Shown: positions 14,159 through 22,868, numbered from the stretch's first letter. The stretch is DNA of 31,965 nucleotides from Oscillospiraceae bacterium (GCA_900757485.1 CAAEOA010000127.1:1-31965), one strand, 5' to 3'. The notes: generated from the letters alone by a model not told the origin. Program-made: numbers and translations.

Positions 14159-15493
14159 TCACTTTATCAAACTGTTTTCGGTAAACAAGTCTCCAAATTC
14201 TTCCGCCATGGCGTCAAATTCACTGTTCTTCCAATGCTCATATATTTTTTCGGAAAGCATATCAAACGGCACCGCTTCCGCTTCACCGGTTGCCATGTCT
14301 TTTAGATTCAGCGTGCCGTTTTCCAGCTCGCTGTCTCCGATGATTGCCGACAACTTTGCTCCGATTTTATTTGCATATTTCATCTGTGCTTTTATGCTTC
14401 GGTTCATGGTATCACATTCCGCATAATATCCGTCTCTGCGCAAATTTGCCACCAGTTCCATCGCCTTTAACGATGCTTCTTCTCCCATAGATCCCAGATA
14501 CACCTGGCAGGTAAGCGGTTGCGGAACAGCGATTTTCTGCGCATCCATCACCATCAGCAGTCTTTCCAATCCCATTGCGAATCCAAGCCCGGGTGTCGGA
14601 TTACCGCCTAATGTCTCAATCAGTCCGTCATAACGTCCGCCGCCGCAAACGGTGGATTGCGCGCCCAGATCATTCGAGATAAATTCAAAAACGGTCTTGG
14701 TATAGTAATCCAGTCCGCGCACAATTTTAGGATTTACAGTAAAGGCAATCCCCATCATTTCCAATCGTTTTTTCACGCCGTCAAAATGGTCTTTACATTC
14801 CTCGCAGATATAATCCAATCCCAATGGCGCATCTTTGGCAATTTCTTTACATACGGGGCTTTTACAATCCAATATGCGAAGAGGATTTTTTTCTAAACGT
14901 TCCTGACAGGTTGGGCAAAGCTCTTCCTTGCGGGCAGCAAAATATTCTTTCAGTGCTTTGTGATAGATCGGTCTGCATTTCGGGCATCCGATAGAATTGA
15001 TTTCCAGGCGGATATTCTCTAATCCGAGCCGCTTGAAAATTTCATCTGCAACACCGATCACTTCGGCATCAGCATTAGGTGACTGCGCACCAAACATTTC
15101 CACACCGAACTGATGGAACTCCCTCAGACGTCCTGCCTGCGGATTTTCGTTGCGGAAGCAAGAGGTAATATAGCTTAATTTTGCCGGCAATGCATCATTG
15201 AGCAAGCCGTTTTGCATCACTGCACGCACCGTACCCGCCGTTCCCTCAGGACGCAACGTAACAGAGCGTCCTCCTTTATCTTCAAAGGTATACATTTCCT
15301 TCTGCACAACATCGGTCGTATCTCCGACAGATCGGTTAAACAAACCGGTATATTCTACGGTCGGAAAACGGATCTCCTTAAAACCGAACAAAGCAGAGGT
15401 TTCCAATGTCAACTGCTCCAGAAACTGCCACTTATAGCTGTCTGACGGCAGGACATCCTGAAAACCTTTTAATGATTTCATGATTTCACCCAT
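14159..15493 (-). CDS. hisS: Histidyl-tRNA synthetase
   Basis: Class IIa synthetase that charges tRNA-His. It has about 444 residues: core motifs KGFQDVLPSD near the N-terminus, LRPEGTAGTVRA, motif 2 RNENPQAGRLREFHQFG, the histidine-binding GLDYYTKTVFE and GGGRYDGL, then a C-terminal anticodon domain (about 345-440). The Cys-rich segment CPKCRPIYH...CPTCQERL...CKSPVC...CEEC in the insertion region looks like a zinc-binding feature found in some bacterial HisRS. Start choice: ATG 15493 has AAAGGA 11 bases upstream; ATG 15481 fits the family N-terminus slightly better, and ATG 15523 falls within the T-box terminator. First gene of hisS-aspS. Confidence 0.96.
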   Translation of the reverse strand: MGEIMKSLKGFQDVLPSDSYKWQFLEQLTLETSALFGFKEIRFPTVEYTGLFNRSVGDTTDVVQKEMYTFEDKGGRSVTLRPEGTAGTVRAVMQNGLLNDALPAKLSYITSCFRNENPQAGRLREFHQFGVEMFGAQSPNADAEVIGVADEIFKRLGLENIRLEINSIGCPKCRPIYHKALKEYFAARKEELCPTCQERLEKNPLRILDCKSPVCKEIAKDAPLGLDYICEECKDHFDGVKKRLEMMGIAFTVNPKIVRGLDYYTKTVFEFISNDLGAQSTVCGGGRYDGLIETLGGNPTPGLGFAMGLERLLMVMDAQKIAVPQPLTCQVYLGSMGEEASLKAMELVANLRRDGYYAECDTMNRSIKAQMKYANKIGAKLSAIIGDSELENGTLNLKDMATGEAEAVPFDMLSEKIYEHWKNSEFDAMAEEFGDLFTENSLIK

Positions 15494-15523
15494 TCTTTTG
15501 TAATTCCTTTCTCTTTTTTCCAT

Positions 15524-15778
15524 AAAAGCAAAACGTCCCTTATATCATGTGCTTTTCACAAACACATCATATAAGGGACGTAAACAACTGATTGTATACG
15601 CGGTGCCACCCTTGTTGAGAACAAAACGCCTGTTCTCCGCTCATTTTTGTCTTTATCGCAGACATACGTTTCACTCCAAGGATGTCCTTCTCTGCAATGC
15701 TCTATGGAACCTCACACCCTCCGTCCCTCGCTGAACAGACCAATGACAGATACTCTTCCTTATCTAAGTGAAAACAAT
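15524..15778 (-). promoter_or_regulatory. T-box riboswitch controlling hisS-aspS, specifier probably GAC (Asp)
   Basis: On the minus strand the canonical T-box AAGGGTGGCACCGCG lies at 15613-15599. It is followed by a terminator with 19-base arms (15581-15563 / 15551-15533, one C-C mismatch) and TTTTGCTTTT. Stem I upstream shows GAGTA (loop E side), AGCGAGGGACGG and the distal GGTGTGAGGTTCC, and on its 3' side GAAGGACATCC. There GAC (15686-15684) followed by A is in the specifier position, flanked by pairing AAGGA/TCCTT. Uncharged tRNA-Asp would stabilise the antiterminator and allow hisS-aspS transcription. I found no convincing promoter between mgsA and the leader. Confidence 0.93.
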
Positions 15779-15779
15779 C

Positions 15780-16184
15780 TTAAATTTTTGCGTTGATGAT
15801 ATTTCTCCAGTCAAGATCGCCGCGTTCCAAGCCATGAATCAATACCTCGGCAGTAGCAATATTGGTTGCTACCGGGATATTGTGAACATCACACAGACGA
15901 AGCAGATTCATCTCATTCGGTTCTGAATCTTTTGCAGTCAGCGGGTCACGGAAAAACAACAAAACATCGATTTCATTGCAGGCAATACGAGCGCCGATTT
16001 GTTGATCTCCACCCTGTGTTCCGCTTAAAAAACGCTGTATATTCAGTCCGGTTGCTTCTGCAACCAATTTTCCGGTTGTCCCCGTGGCACAGATATTATG
16101 ACGGCTCAATATTCCGCAGTATGCAATACAGAACTGAACCATTAATTCTTTCTTGGAATCATGTGCAATTAATGCTATATTCAT
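15780..16184 (-). CDS. mgsA: Methylglyoxal synthase
   Basis: Converts dihydroxyacetone phosphate to methylglyoxal and phosphate, a bypass that relieves sugar-phosphate stress. The 134 residues span a single MGS-like domain with catalytic Asp60 (GTQGGDQQIG), FFRDPL (Asp80), the phosphate loop GTTGKL (35-40), His8 in IALIAHD and His101. AAGGAGG lies 9 bases upstream. It follows the minD-like gene by 30 bp, so the two are cotranscribed; mgsA is a frequent tail gene of clostridial mre-min clusters. The T-box leader begins within a few bases of its stop, so read-through could feed the riboswitch. Confidence 0.95.
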   Translation of the reverse strand: MNIALIAHDSKKELMVQFCIAYCGILSRHNICATGTTGKLVAEATGLNIQRFLSGTQGGDQQIGARIACNEIDVLLFFRDPLTAKDSEPNEMNLLRLCDVHNIPVATNIATAEVLIHGLERGDLDWRNIINAKI

Positions 16185-16214
16185 ATTAAAATGCCTCCTT
16201 GAAATGTTATAAAA

Positions 16215-16949
16215 TTATTCAATATATAAAGGGGTATATTCGCCCTCTATTCTTGCTGAAATGTTATCAAAAACAATCTGAGGCGCACTGCCGGCTTCTA
16301 AGCTCAAACCGCCGTTTAGCGCCGCTTTAATCTGCAAATCCTCCAAAAGAACGCCCAGCAACGGAATACCAACGCCATCCATCACATCATCCAAATCAGA
16401 AATCATATTCATTCGGCGATGTTTTACATTCACCTTATTAATGACAAGCTGACACCGATCAAAACGGCGTTCCGCCAACAAAGAAACCATTCTGTTGGAA
16501 TCACGAACCGAAACATAATCCGGAGTAGCAACGACCACCGCCAAATCGGCGATCTGCGGAATCAAGTCGATACTCAAATGAACCCCCGCAGGAGTATCAA
16601 TCAAAATAATATCATAATATTGCCGTAACCCGTTACATAAGACCGCAATATCATTTACGTGAAGCAAATCTGCAACCGAAGACGGCGAAGCAATCATATC
16701 AAGACCCGGATATGCTTCCACCGATACAATGGCATCATTGATATCACAATTTCTGTTCAGCAAATCTCCCAAATCGTAGACAACCTCATTTTCCACGCCA
16801 AGCATGATATCCATGCCACGCAGCCCGATGTCGAGTTCAATCATAATAACCCGTTTATTTCGTCTGGAAAATGCCTGCCCCAAGCCCACGCAAATCGTTG
16901 ATTTGCCAACGCCACCCTTTCCGGATGTGACCGCAATAATTTTCGACAT
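16215..16949 (-). CDS. minD: MinD-like ATPase (ParA/MinD family)
   Basis: Deviant Walker A ATPase. The 244 residues show GKGGVGKST (10-18), the switch regions ELDIGLRGMDIMLG and DTPAGVHLSIDL, and MinD-like VYDLGDLL. In classical Min systems MinD binds the membrane and MinC to block polar division. Here the C-terminus (after about 225) is acidic/neutral and lacks the basic amphipathic membrane-targeting helix of MinD, and neither minC nor minE is adjacent. The second half also departs from the usual MinD DSPAGIE pattern. It may be a diverged MinD or a related ParA-like positioning ATPase. ATG 16949 is preferred; ATG 16955 is only 4 bases after AGGA. Its own promoter lies at 16994-17021. Confidence 0.8.
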   Translation of the reverse strand: MSKIIAVTSGKGGVGKSTICVGLGQAFSRRNKRVIMIELDIGLRGMDIMLGVENEVVYDLGDLLNRNCDINDAIVSVEAYPGLDMIASPSSVADLLHVNDIAVLCNGLRQYYDIILIDTPAGVHLSIDLIPQIADLAVVVATPDYVSVRDSNRMVSLLAERRFDRCQLVINKVNVKHRRMNMISDLDDVMDGVGIPLLGVLLEDLQIKAALNGGLSLEAGSAPQIVFDNISARIEGEYTPLYIE

Positions 16950-16993
16950 ATTCATTTAATCCTGTCATTACAGAGATACTTTTACACTATTTT

Positions 16994-17021
16994 ATTGTAC
17001 CACGAAAATTCATTTTGTCAA
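16994..17021 (-). promoter_or_regulatory. minD-mgsA promoter
   Basis: Minus-strand perfect TTGACA (17021-17016), a 16-bp spacer, and TACAAT (16999-16994), about 45 bp upstream of the minD start. It makes minD-mgsA, and possibly the T-box unit beyond, independent of the mre-mrdA transcript. Confidence 0.75.
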
Positions 17022-17085
17022 AGCTTTTTTTGTAAAAATAATAAGATATCGGTTGTTTTGAAGTGTTTTCTGGCAGCCTAACAAA

Positions 17086-19098
17086 TTACGGCAACAAAGT
17101 TTGTACAGTTTGCGGATACTCCGGCTGCATCGTTTTTGTTTTCTCGTATGCCTGAATCACCCGGCTGACCATTTTTTTGGAAGCGGAACCCTGCTCAATA
17201 TAAATAGAAATAGCAATTTCAGGAGTATCTGCCGGAGAATAGCCGATCACTGCCGAGTTGGTGATTGTACTGGTTTGCTGCGGCGTTCCGGTTTTAATCG
17301 CAACATCGTATCCCAACTTTTTAATCAACGGAACATCCTTTGCGGCACCGATCATACCTTCCTTGATGATATCAAAAGCACCGTTTTTATTTTCCAGCTT
17401 AGCTGCAACCACCGGCTTTGTTTCCTGAATCGTCCGGTCGAAATTATAGCTTTGAATGGATTTGATGATATGGGTTTCATAACGTGTACCTTTATTCGCC
17501 AATGTCATAGCCTGTGCCGCCATTTGCAACGGCGTTACAACGGTATCAAGCTGTCCGATTGAGGTTTGAGCTACATTACCGATACTCCATTCAGATCCCA
17601 GTTTTTTAGAACGTTCCGGGCTGGAAATGGCTCCGGTATCGGTAGCAATCTCCAAACCGGTTTGAGTTCCAAGTCCCATGGCATGTGCATATTCATTGAT
17701 TTTATCAATACCCAGATTGATGCCGGTTTCATAAAAGAAAATATTGCAAGATTTCCGAATCGCAGTGACCACATTGATGTTTCCGGAGTGACCGATAAAC
17801 AAACACTTCATCTTCAAAGTCGGAAATCTTTGATAAATACGGGTACAATTAATCAAAGTATTTCGGTTAATCGTCCCCTCTGACAAGGCTCCTGCAGCAA
17901 CTACTGTTTTAAATGTAGATCCGGGGCGATAGTTTCCCTTCAAAGCACGATTCAGCAACGGAATTCCCTTTTTATCAGCAGACAGCGTGCTGTATTGGGA
18001 ACGATAGTCATTGATATCATAACTCGGATAAGTGGCACAGGCAAGTACCTCTCCCGTTTTGACATCCAATACAACCGCCGCCCCTGCAAAAGCGCGCTGC
18101 GTTCCCTTTTTATTTGGCTGTTCAATATTTAAGATATGATCTTCTAATATGTTCTGAACCTCTTGCTGCAAATACTTGTCAATGGTCAGCATAACGGTGT
18201 TTCCCGGTACCGGCTCTTTCGATACGTTATCGCTTACTACATTTCCTTTCGTATTTTGTGAAATTTCCCGAATACCGTCTGTCCCCTTTAAATAGGACTC
18301 CATTGCCAATTCAACGCCAGATTTACCGACGATACCGTTCATCTGATATCCTTTTTCTTTCAGCTTTTCATACTCTTCGGCGTAAATCGGACCAATGGTG
18401 CCGATGATGTGGGGAGCAATGGTTCCGCTGACATAATTACGCATTGTTTCTTCCGAAATATCAACCCCCGCCAACTGATAGCTTAGTTCCTTTACCGTTG
18501 CTACAAGGGACGCAGGAACATCTTCTGCAAAGGTATACCGATTATACACCGAAAAATCACTGATCATCATTTGATAACGCACTCCCGCAACCTGGCGCGT
18601 TTTTTTCTCGTCATACCCTGCAATTTCAAACTTTTGTATCAGCGCATCCATGCAGTCCTGCGCCGTCGCATAAGTATTTAAACGCAAATATTCTCTGCTT
18701 TTCATGGTTTTGATTTCCTGGTCCTTGCCTTCTAAAAAAGTATAAGGCTGGGCGGGTGTAATCGGCAGCTCATCAACCCATTCCACTCCCGACTTTTCCA
18801 ACAAATCAATCAACCTTGAAATAATCGCGTTTTCTTCTCCCTTTGGCATAAACGCCCGGTCAAAAACGATATTAAAACCAACTTTATTAATTGCAAGTGG
18901 CCGGCCGTAGCGATCCACGATTTCTCCGCGTGCCGCCGTTATAGTAGTTTTGCTGACTGTAATATTATTGGCATCTTCCCGATACGAAGCGCCGTTTACT
19001 ACCTGAAACTCCATCAAACGAAAGCTACTTGTCAGAAAAACCGCAACAATCAACAAAACCAAAACAATCAGCCGCAGCCGTTCTTTGGATTTTTCCAT
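17086..19098 (-). CDS. mrdA: Class B penicillin-binding protein 2 (elongasome transpeptidase)
   Basis: D,D-transpeptidase of the rod complex that cross-links lateral-wall peptidoglycan together with MreBCD and RodA. The 670 residues comprise one N-terminal membrane anchor (about 9-27), a long pedestal/dimerisation region (to about 300), and a transpeptidase domain with STFK (394-397), SCN (450-452) and KTGT (602-605). No PASTA repeats are present, in contrast to the PBP at the left end of the window. ATG 19098 (MEKSKERL) is chosen; in-frame starts further upstream, including ATG 19110, either abut the AGAAAGGA site or add non-conserved residues. It follows mreD by about 150 bp on the same strand. 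Confidence 0.95.
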   Translation of the reverse strand: MEKSKERLRLIVLVLLIVAVFLTSSFRLMEFQVVNGASYREDANNITVSKTTITAARGEIVDRYGRPLAINKVGFNIVFDRAFMPKGEENAIISRLIDLLEKSGVEWVDELPITPAQPYTFLEGKDQEIKTMKSREYLRLNTYATAQDCMDALIQKFEIAGYDEKKTRQVAGVRYQMMISDFSVYNRYTFAEDVPASLVATVKELSYQLAGVDISEETMRNYVSGTIAPHIIGTIGPIYAEEYEKLKEKGYQMNGIVGKSGVELAMESYLKGTDGIREISQNTKGNVVSDNVSKEPVPGNTVMLTIDKYLQQEVQNILEDHILNIEQPNKKGTQRAFAGAAVVLDVKTGEVLACATYPSYDINDYRSQYSTLSADKKGIPLLNRALKGNYRPGSTFKTVVAAGALSEGTINRNTLINCTRIYQRFPTLKMKCLFIGHSGNINVVTAIRKSCNIFFYETGINLGIDKINEYAHAMGLGTQTGLEIATDTGAISSPERSKKLGSEWSIGNVAQTSIGQLDTVVTPLQMAAQAMTLANKGTRYETHIIKSIQSYNFDRTIQETKPVVAAKLENKNGAFDIIKEGMIGAAKDVPLIKKLGYDVAIKTGTPQQTSTITNSAVIGYSPADTPEIAISIYIEQGSASKKMVSRVIQAYEKTKTMQPEYPQTVQTLLP

Positions 19099-19198
19099 AA
19101 TTATAACCATTCCTTTCTGAGCTTTTGTCCGGTTTCGATCAAATGAAATGCAGACCGAAATTTCGGCGTCATATTTGCCGCAAAAGCACAAAAGCGGA

Positions 19199-19231
19199 GT
19201 ATGAAAGGAATGCAGTGCATTTCTTTCATAC
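19199..19231 (-). repeat. Hairpin between mreD and mrdA
   Basis: Arms GTATGAAAGGAATGCA / TGCATTTCTTTCATAC are 16 bases long with one mismatch and a 1-base centre; no T-run follows on the minus strand. It could be a processing or mRNA-stability element inside the mre operon. A shorter relative of the same words lies at 22869-22888. Confidence 0.4.
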
Positions 19232-19251
19232 TTTGATCCTTCCCTTCTTGC

Positions 19252-19779
19252 CTAAATCCGTTCTACCTCACTGAAAGTATAGGAAATTTTACGTATGATG
19301 AAAAAAAACAATGGAGAAATCAAAGTTGTATATAATACTGTCGGTAATATTTTCTTTAATAAAATCAAATAGGAGTAGTCATAATTCCAGATAAGATAAT
19401 AGAAAAAAAAGTCGATCAATCCCTGCAGCAATGCCCCGACAAAAACAAAAAGAAGGGCATTCCATACATTTACCCGAACCAGATACATGACCAGCAAAGC
19501 CGCGCTGATACATATCACCATCATAATGATTGCATTAAAGCCCAGCAGCTTATCTGACGCAGTATCCCAAAAGAGTCCGCCGATAATTCCGACGACTGCC
19601 CCTGCAAGTTCTCCCTCAAACATAGAAATATAGACCATAACCGGAAGAATAAAGATCGGCTTTACTCCGAACACTTGCAAAAAGCCCACAGTGGTCTGCA
19701 AAATAAACGCCAAAAACAGCAAAAATGTATATAACAGCCATTTCACGCCGTTTTTTTTGCGTTGATTTAATTGCGCCAC
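19252..19779 (-). CDS. mreD: Rod shape-determining protein MreD
   Basis: Integral membrane component of the elongasome. The 175 residues contain about five hydrophobic helices (roughly 15-30, 36-52, 55-75, 78-100, 105-160) with the MreD phrase AGAVVGIIGGLFWD and an FFFYYLIW segment. GTG start with GGGGGAG about 8 bases upstream; it begins 3 bp after the mreC stop, so translation is probably coupled. The gene order mreB-mreC-mreD supports the call. Confidence 0.93.
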   Translation of the reverse strand: MAQLNQRKKNGVKWLLYTFLLFLAFILQTTVGFLQVFGVKPIFILPVMVYISMFEGELAGAVVGIIGGLFWDTASDKLLGFNAIIMMVICISAALLVMYLVRVNVWNALLFVFVGALLQGLIDFFFYYLIWNYDYSYLILLKKILPTVLYTTLISPLFFFIIRKISYTFSEVERI

Positions 19780-19782
19780 AGC

Positions 19783-20652
19783 TTACTCTCCCCCATCACT
19801 TTCCAAGTTGCCGATTCCTTTACCCAAAAACTCTGTTAATACACAAACATCATTCACCTGTTTAATGTCCTCACTCGGGCGTATCACAGCATATGCGGTT
19901 TTTCCGTCCGATTTCTGCTTTACATCCTCAACAACACCGATAACATAATTTGCCGGGAACCGTCCGCTTGCTCCTGAAGTTACAACAACATCTCCCTTGG
20001 TAACAGCAGTCTCCCTTTGTAAATAGCTTAATATACATTTTCCGTCTTCCAGCCATTCAATATTTCCGGCAACAGAGCCAGTCTCCCCCGTTCTACGCTC
20101 CAACGCGCCTACCGGATAATCCGGACTGAGAATCGTAACAACTCTTGCCGATGTCAGATACACCTTAGTTACAATTCCGACCAACCCGCGGCTGGTCACA
20201 ACAGGATCGTATTGTTTAATTCCATGCTGAGAGCCTTTATTGATAACAAATGACTCATATCGATCTGTGGCATCTCTGGCAATTACTGCCGCCGCCACAC
20301 CGTTATAACTATCGTCTAGCTCTTTTACACCCAGCAGTTCTTTCAGCTGCTCATTTTCATCTTTGGTTTTCTCATAGTCAACCAGCTTTTTTTGTAATTG
20401 TGCAATTTCATCCTTGAGTTTAATATTCTCTTTATAGTTTTTACTGGAATCAGCAAACTGTCCCAAAAAATCCGATACTGAGGTGGAAATAGAAGAAGAC
20501 AGCTTTTGGAACGGTGTAACAATCACGCTGACCACCTTAGAAGGTACCGTAGCAATATCGCCGGTAGCAACGGCATATAGCATAAAGCCAAATAAAACAG
20601 CAAGCACTGCTACTAATATTTTAAATCGCTTACTGTGTAAAAAATCACGCAC
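19783..20652 (-). CDS. mreC: Rod shape-determining protein MreC
   Basis: Bitopic scaffold of the elongasome that links MreB to PBP2. The 289 residues comprise one membrane segment (about 10-29), a coiled coil (about 70-107, KLKDEIAQLQKKLVDYEK) and the extracytoplasmic beta-barrel domains with VINKGSQHGIKQYDPVVTSR, GLVGIV and GDVVVTSGASGRFPANYVIG, all MreC signatures. GTG start with AAAGGAG 8 bases upstream. It is separated from mreB by 129 bp containing a hairpin. Confidence 0.96.
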   Translation of the reverse strand: MRDFLHSKRFKILVAVLAVLFGFMLYAVATGDIATVPSKVVSVIVTPFQKLSSSISTSVSDFLGQFADSSKNYKENIKLKDEIAQLQKKLVDYEKTKDENEQLKELLGVKELDDSYNGVAAAVIARDATDRYESFVINKGSQHGIKQYDPVVTSRGLVGIVTKVYLTSARVVTILSPDYPVGALERRTGETGSVAGNIEWLEDGKCILSYLQRETAVTKGDVVVTSGASGRFPANYVIGVVEDVKQKSDGKTAYAVIRPSEDIKQVNDVCVLTEFLGKGIGNLESDGGE

Positions 20653-20735
20653 GGCGACTGCTCCTTTGTTCTAAAATTCAGACACTGTTTATGCAGATAA
20701 AACCGGTATTTTATAAAATGCCTATAACTGAAATG

Positions 20736-20768
20736 ACTCTACAAGCTGATTGCATCACCTTGTAGAGT
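20736..20768 (-). repeat. Hairpin between mreB and mreC
   Basis: Perfect 10-bp arms ACTCTACAAG / CTTGTAGAGT around a 13-base loop, located 13 bp after the mreB stop. It has no T-run, so it is a weak or partial terminator at best; it could raise MreB over MreCD by protecting the mreB 3' end. Confidence 0.45.
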
Positions 20769-20781
20769 TAAATCATTCCTA

Positions 20782-21798
20782 TTAATATTTGTACTCATCA
20801 TCCGACAATACGTCAGGAAACTTGTCCAAATTCTCCAACACCTTACCGGTTCCTGCCGCCACACAATCAAGCGGCTCATCTGCCACAAAAACAGGTATTC
20901 CGGTTTCTTGCTCAACAAGTTTATTCAAGCCACGCAGCAAAGCGCCTCCACCGGTCAGCGTGATGCCCTGATCAATAATGTCAGCAGCCAACTCCGGCGG
21001 TGTTTTTTCAAGCGTCACCTTCACTGCATCTAAAATGCTGTATAACGGATCGGTCAAAGCCTCTCTGACCTCTTCGGAAGATACGCTGACGCTTTCCGGT
21101 AACCCGTTAAGCTGATTCCGTCCTTTTATCGTAATAGAAGTCTCCTGCTCCAACGGGTAAGCAGAACCGATTTCAATTTTAATATTTTCTGCGGTTCTCT
21201 CACCGATCAACAGGTTATATTTCTTTTTAATATATGCCGCAATCGCCGTATCAAACATATCTCCGCCGACTCGAACGGATTTTGACGCCACAATGCCGCC
21301 AAGCGAAATCACAGCAACTTCGGAAGTTCCGCCGCCGATATCCACTACCATGCTTCCGGTCGGTTCCGCAACAGGGAGTCCTGCACCGATTGCAGCAGCC
21401 ATCGGTTCTTCAATAACCCAAACTTTCTTTGCTCCGGCAGCTTCGGTAGCGTCTTTGACTGCACGGCGCTCTACTGCAGTAACACCGGAGGGGATGCAGA
21501 TAATTACTCTGATCTTGGTCATCAAAGATTTATTAGTGGCTTTTCGAATAAATTCCTGCAGCATGCTGGTGGTAACATCAAAATCAGCAATTACCCCATC
21601 CTTAAGCGGACGTACTGCAACGATAGAACCGGGAGTTCTTCCGATAACATCCTTTGCTTCCTGTCCAACACAACGTACTGTATGATTCTTAACATCCACC
21701 GCAACCACAGACGGTTCTCTGATAATGATTCCTTTACCCTTTAAAAAGACCAGCGTATTCGCTGTTCCCAAATCAATTCCTATATCCCTTGAAAACAT
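20782..21798 (-). CDS. mreB: Rod shape-determining protein MreB (actin-like)
   Basis: Actin-like ATPase forming membrane-associated filaments that direct lateral wall synthesis. The 338 residues include nucleotide-binding phosphate 1 (DIGIDLGTANTLVF, 5-18), connect/phosphate 2 (VVDIGGGTSEVAVI) and adenosine motif (GITLTGGGALLRGL). The MFSRDIGIDLGTAN start fits MreB, with the ribosome binding site CAGGAAGGGG just upstream. It heads mreBCD-mrdA, with a probable promoter of its own at 21841-21869. Confidence 0.98.
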   Translation of the reverse strand: MFSRDIGIDLGTANTLVFLKGKGIIIREPSVVAVDVKNHTVRCVGQEAKDVIGRTPGSIVAVRPLKDGVIADFDVTTSMLQEFIRKATNKSLMTKIRVIICIPSGVTAVERRAVKDATEAAGAKKVWVIEEPMAAAIGAGLPVAEPTGSMVVDIGGGTSEVAVISLGGIVASKSVRVGGDMFDTAIAAYIKKKYNLLIGERTAENIKIEIGSAYPLEQETSITIKGRNQLNGLPESVSVSSEEVREALTDPLYSILDAVKVTLEKTPPELAADIIDQGITLTGGGALLRGLNKLVEQETGIPVFVADEPLDCVAAGTGKVLENLDKFPDVLSDDEYKY

Positions 21799-21840
21799 AT
21801 TGTTCCCCTTCCTGTTTTGTAAAAAATTCCATTCCTACTT

Positions 21841-21869
21841 ATTATATCCCTATTTACTACGGAACACAA
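21841..21869 (-). promoter_or_regulatory. Candidate mreB promoter
   Basis: Minus-strand TTGTGT (21869-21864), a 17-bp spacer, and TATAAT (21846-21841), in the 79-bp gap between maf and mreB. It could add to transcription from the upstream zapA promoter. Confidence 0.6.
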
Positions 21870-21877
21870 CAAAAAAA

Positions 21878-22462
21878 TTATGAATTTTTAAAATTTATTA
21901 TCTTTTTACGGACTAACTGCTGTACCGCCAAATACAAGTCAGTAACCGGCAACCCCATTACATTATAAAAATCGCCGTCAATCTTTTTGACAAAAATTGC
22001 CGCTTTTCCCTGTATCCCGTATCCGCCTGCCTTATCAAACGGCTCTCCCGAACGAATATAATCCCATATTTCTTCTTCCTCTAAAGAACGAAAATAAACA
22101 TCCGTCTTACTGCAAAAAGTAAGTACTTCTCCCTGATACAGCAAAGTCACGCCGGTCATCACCCTGTGCTTTTTTCCGGACAGAGTTTGCAGCATTTCAT
22201 AAGCTGCAGATCCATCAGGCGGTATTCCAAACACCCTGTTTTGGGGAGAAACCACCACCGTATCCGCACCGATGATCAATTGTTCTTTCCGACCTGATAC
22301 TGCACTTGCTTTGCAAAATGAAAGACGTTTCACCAATTCTTCCGGATTATTCTCGGCAACGGTACTTTCATCAAAATCAGATGTCACTGACCGAAACTCT
22401 TTAAAAATAAGAGATAAAAGTTGCCGACGCCGCGGCGATTTTGATGCCAAAAGCACTTCCAT
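21878..22462 (-). CDS. maf: Maf-like nucleotide pyrophosphatase
   Basis: Hydrolyses non-canonical or free pyrimidine nucleoside triphosphates to monophosphates; associated with septum inhibition in Bacillus. The 194 residues are the usual length: LASKSPRRRQLL (substrate loop), ESTVAENNPEELV, IIGADTVVV (catalytic Asp), TLSGKKHRVMTGV, and FDKAGGYGIQGKAAIFVKKIDGD. One oddity is that the loop normally reading GKP after ADTVV reads FGIPPD, so a normally conserved Lys is replaced by Ile. It sits between DUF4321 and mreB, where maf is commonly found. Confidence 0.94.
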   Translation of the reverse strand: MEVLLASKSPRRRQLLSLIFKEFRSVTSDFDESTVAENNPEELVKRLSFCKASAVSGRKEQLIIGADTVVVSPQNRVFGIPPDGSAAYEMLQTLSGKKHRVMTGVTLLYQGEVLTFCSKTDVYFRSLEEEEIWDYIRSGEPFDKAGGYGIQGKAAIFVKKIDGDFYNVMGLPVTDLYLAVQQLVRKKIINFKNS

Positions 22463-22524
22463 ATATTTATTCTATCCTACTTCCGCTATACTTATTTCAG
22501 CACCGATACAAAACACTTTTCACA

Positions 22525-22794
22525 CTACAATCCTTTGCTGAAGCGTTTATATATTGCAAGGCTTGCAATAATGCAAAGAATCTGTGCAACATTTATATTG
22601 ATAGAAAAGCCAAACGCTAAAGTCACAATTGCCAAATCAATGGAAATCGGATCCGGTATACCGACGCCTATCGTTTCCCCCAATGCGAGCCAGCTTAAAA
22701 AACTGACATTTTTACAAAGCATCGCAATTACCGAACCGATTAGAATTCCCATGATAAGAAATAAAATAAACATAAATGTCTTCTTGAATTTCAT
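22525..22794 (-). CDS. DUF4321 membrane protein
   Basis: An 89-residue protein with two clear transmembrane helices (about 6-26 and 60-82), the family phrase FLSWLALGETIGVGIPDPISIDLAIVTLAFGFSININ-like central region (LSWL, then IDLxxxTLxFGFxININxAQ) and a short basic end. DUF4321 proteins are small clostridial membrane proteins of unknown function that often precede maf and mreB, as here, which suggests but does not show a link with envelope growth. ATG 22794 is preferred over ATG 22806, which abuts AAAAGGG. Confidence 0.85.
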   Translation of the reverse strand: MKFKKTFMFILFLIMGILIGSVIAMLCKNVSFLSWLALGETIGVGIPDPISIDLAIVTLAFGFSININVAQILCIIASLAIYKRFSKGL

Positions 22795-22868
22795 GTCAAG
22801 CACCATCCCTTTTCTGAAGTTTGCTTCTTTTCTCTGTTGTGTGTTGAAAAAAGACAGCTAAACATTGC

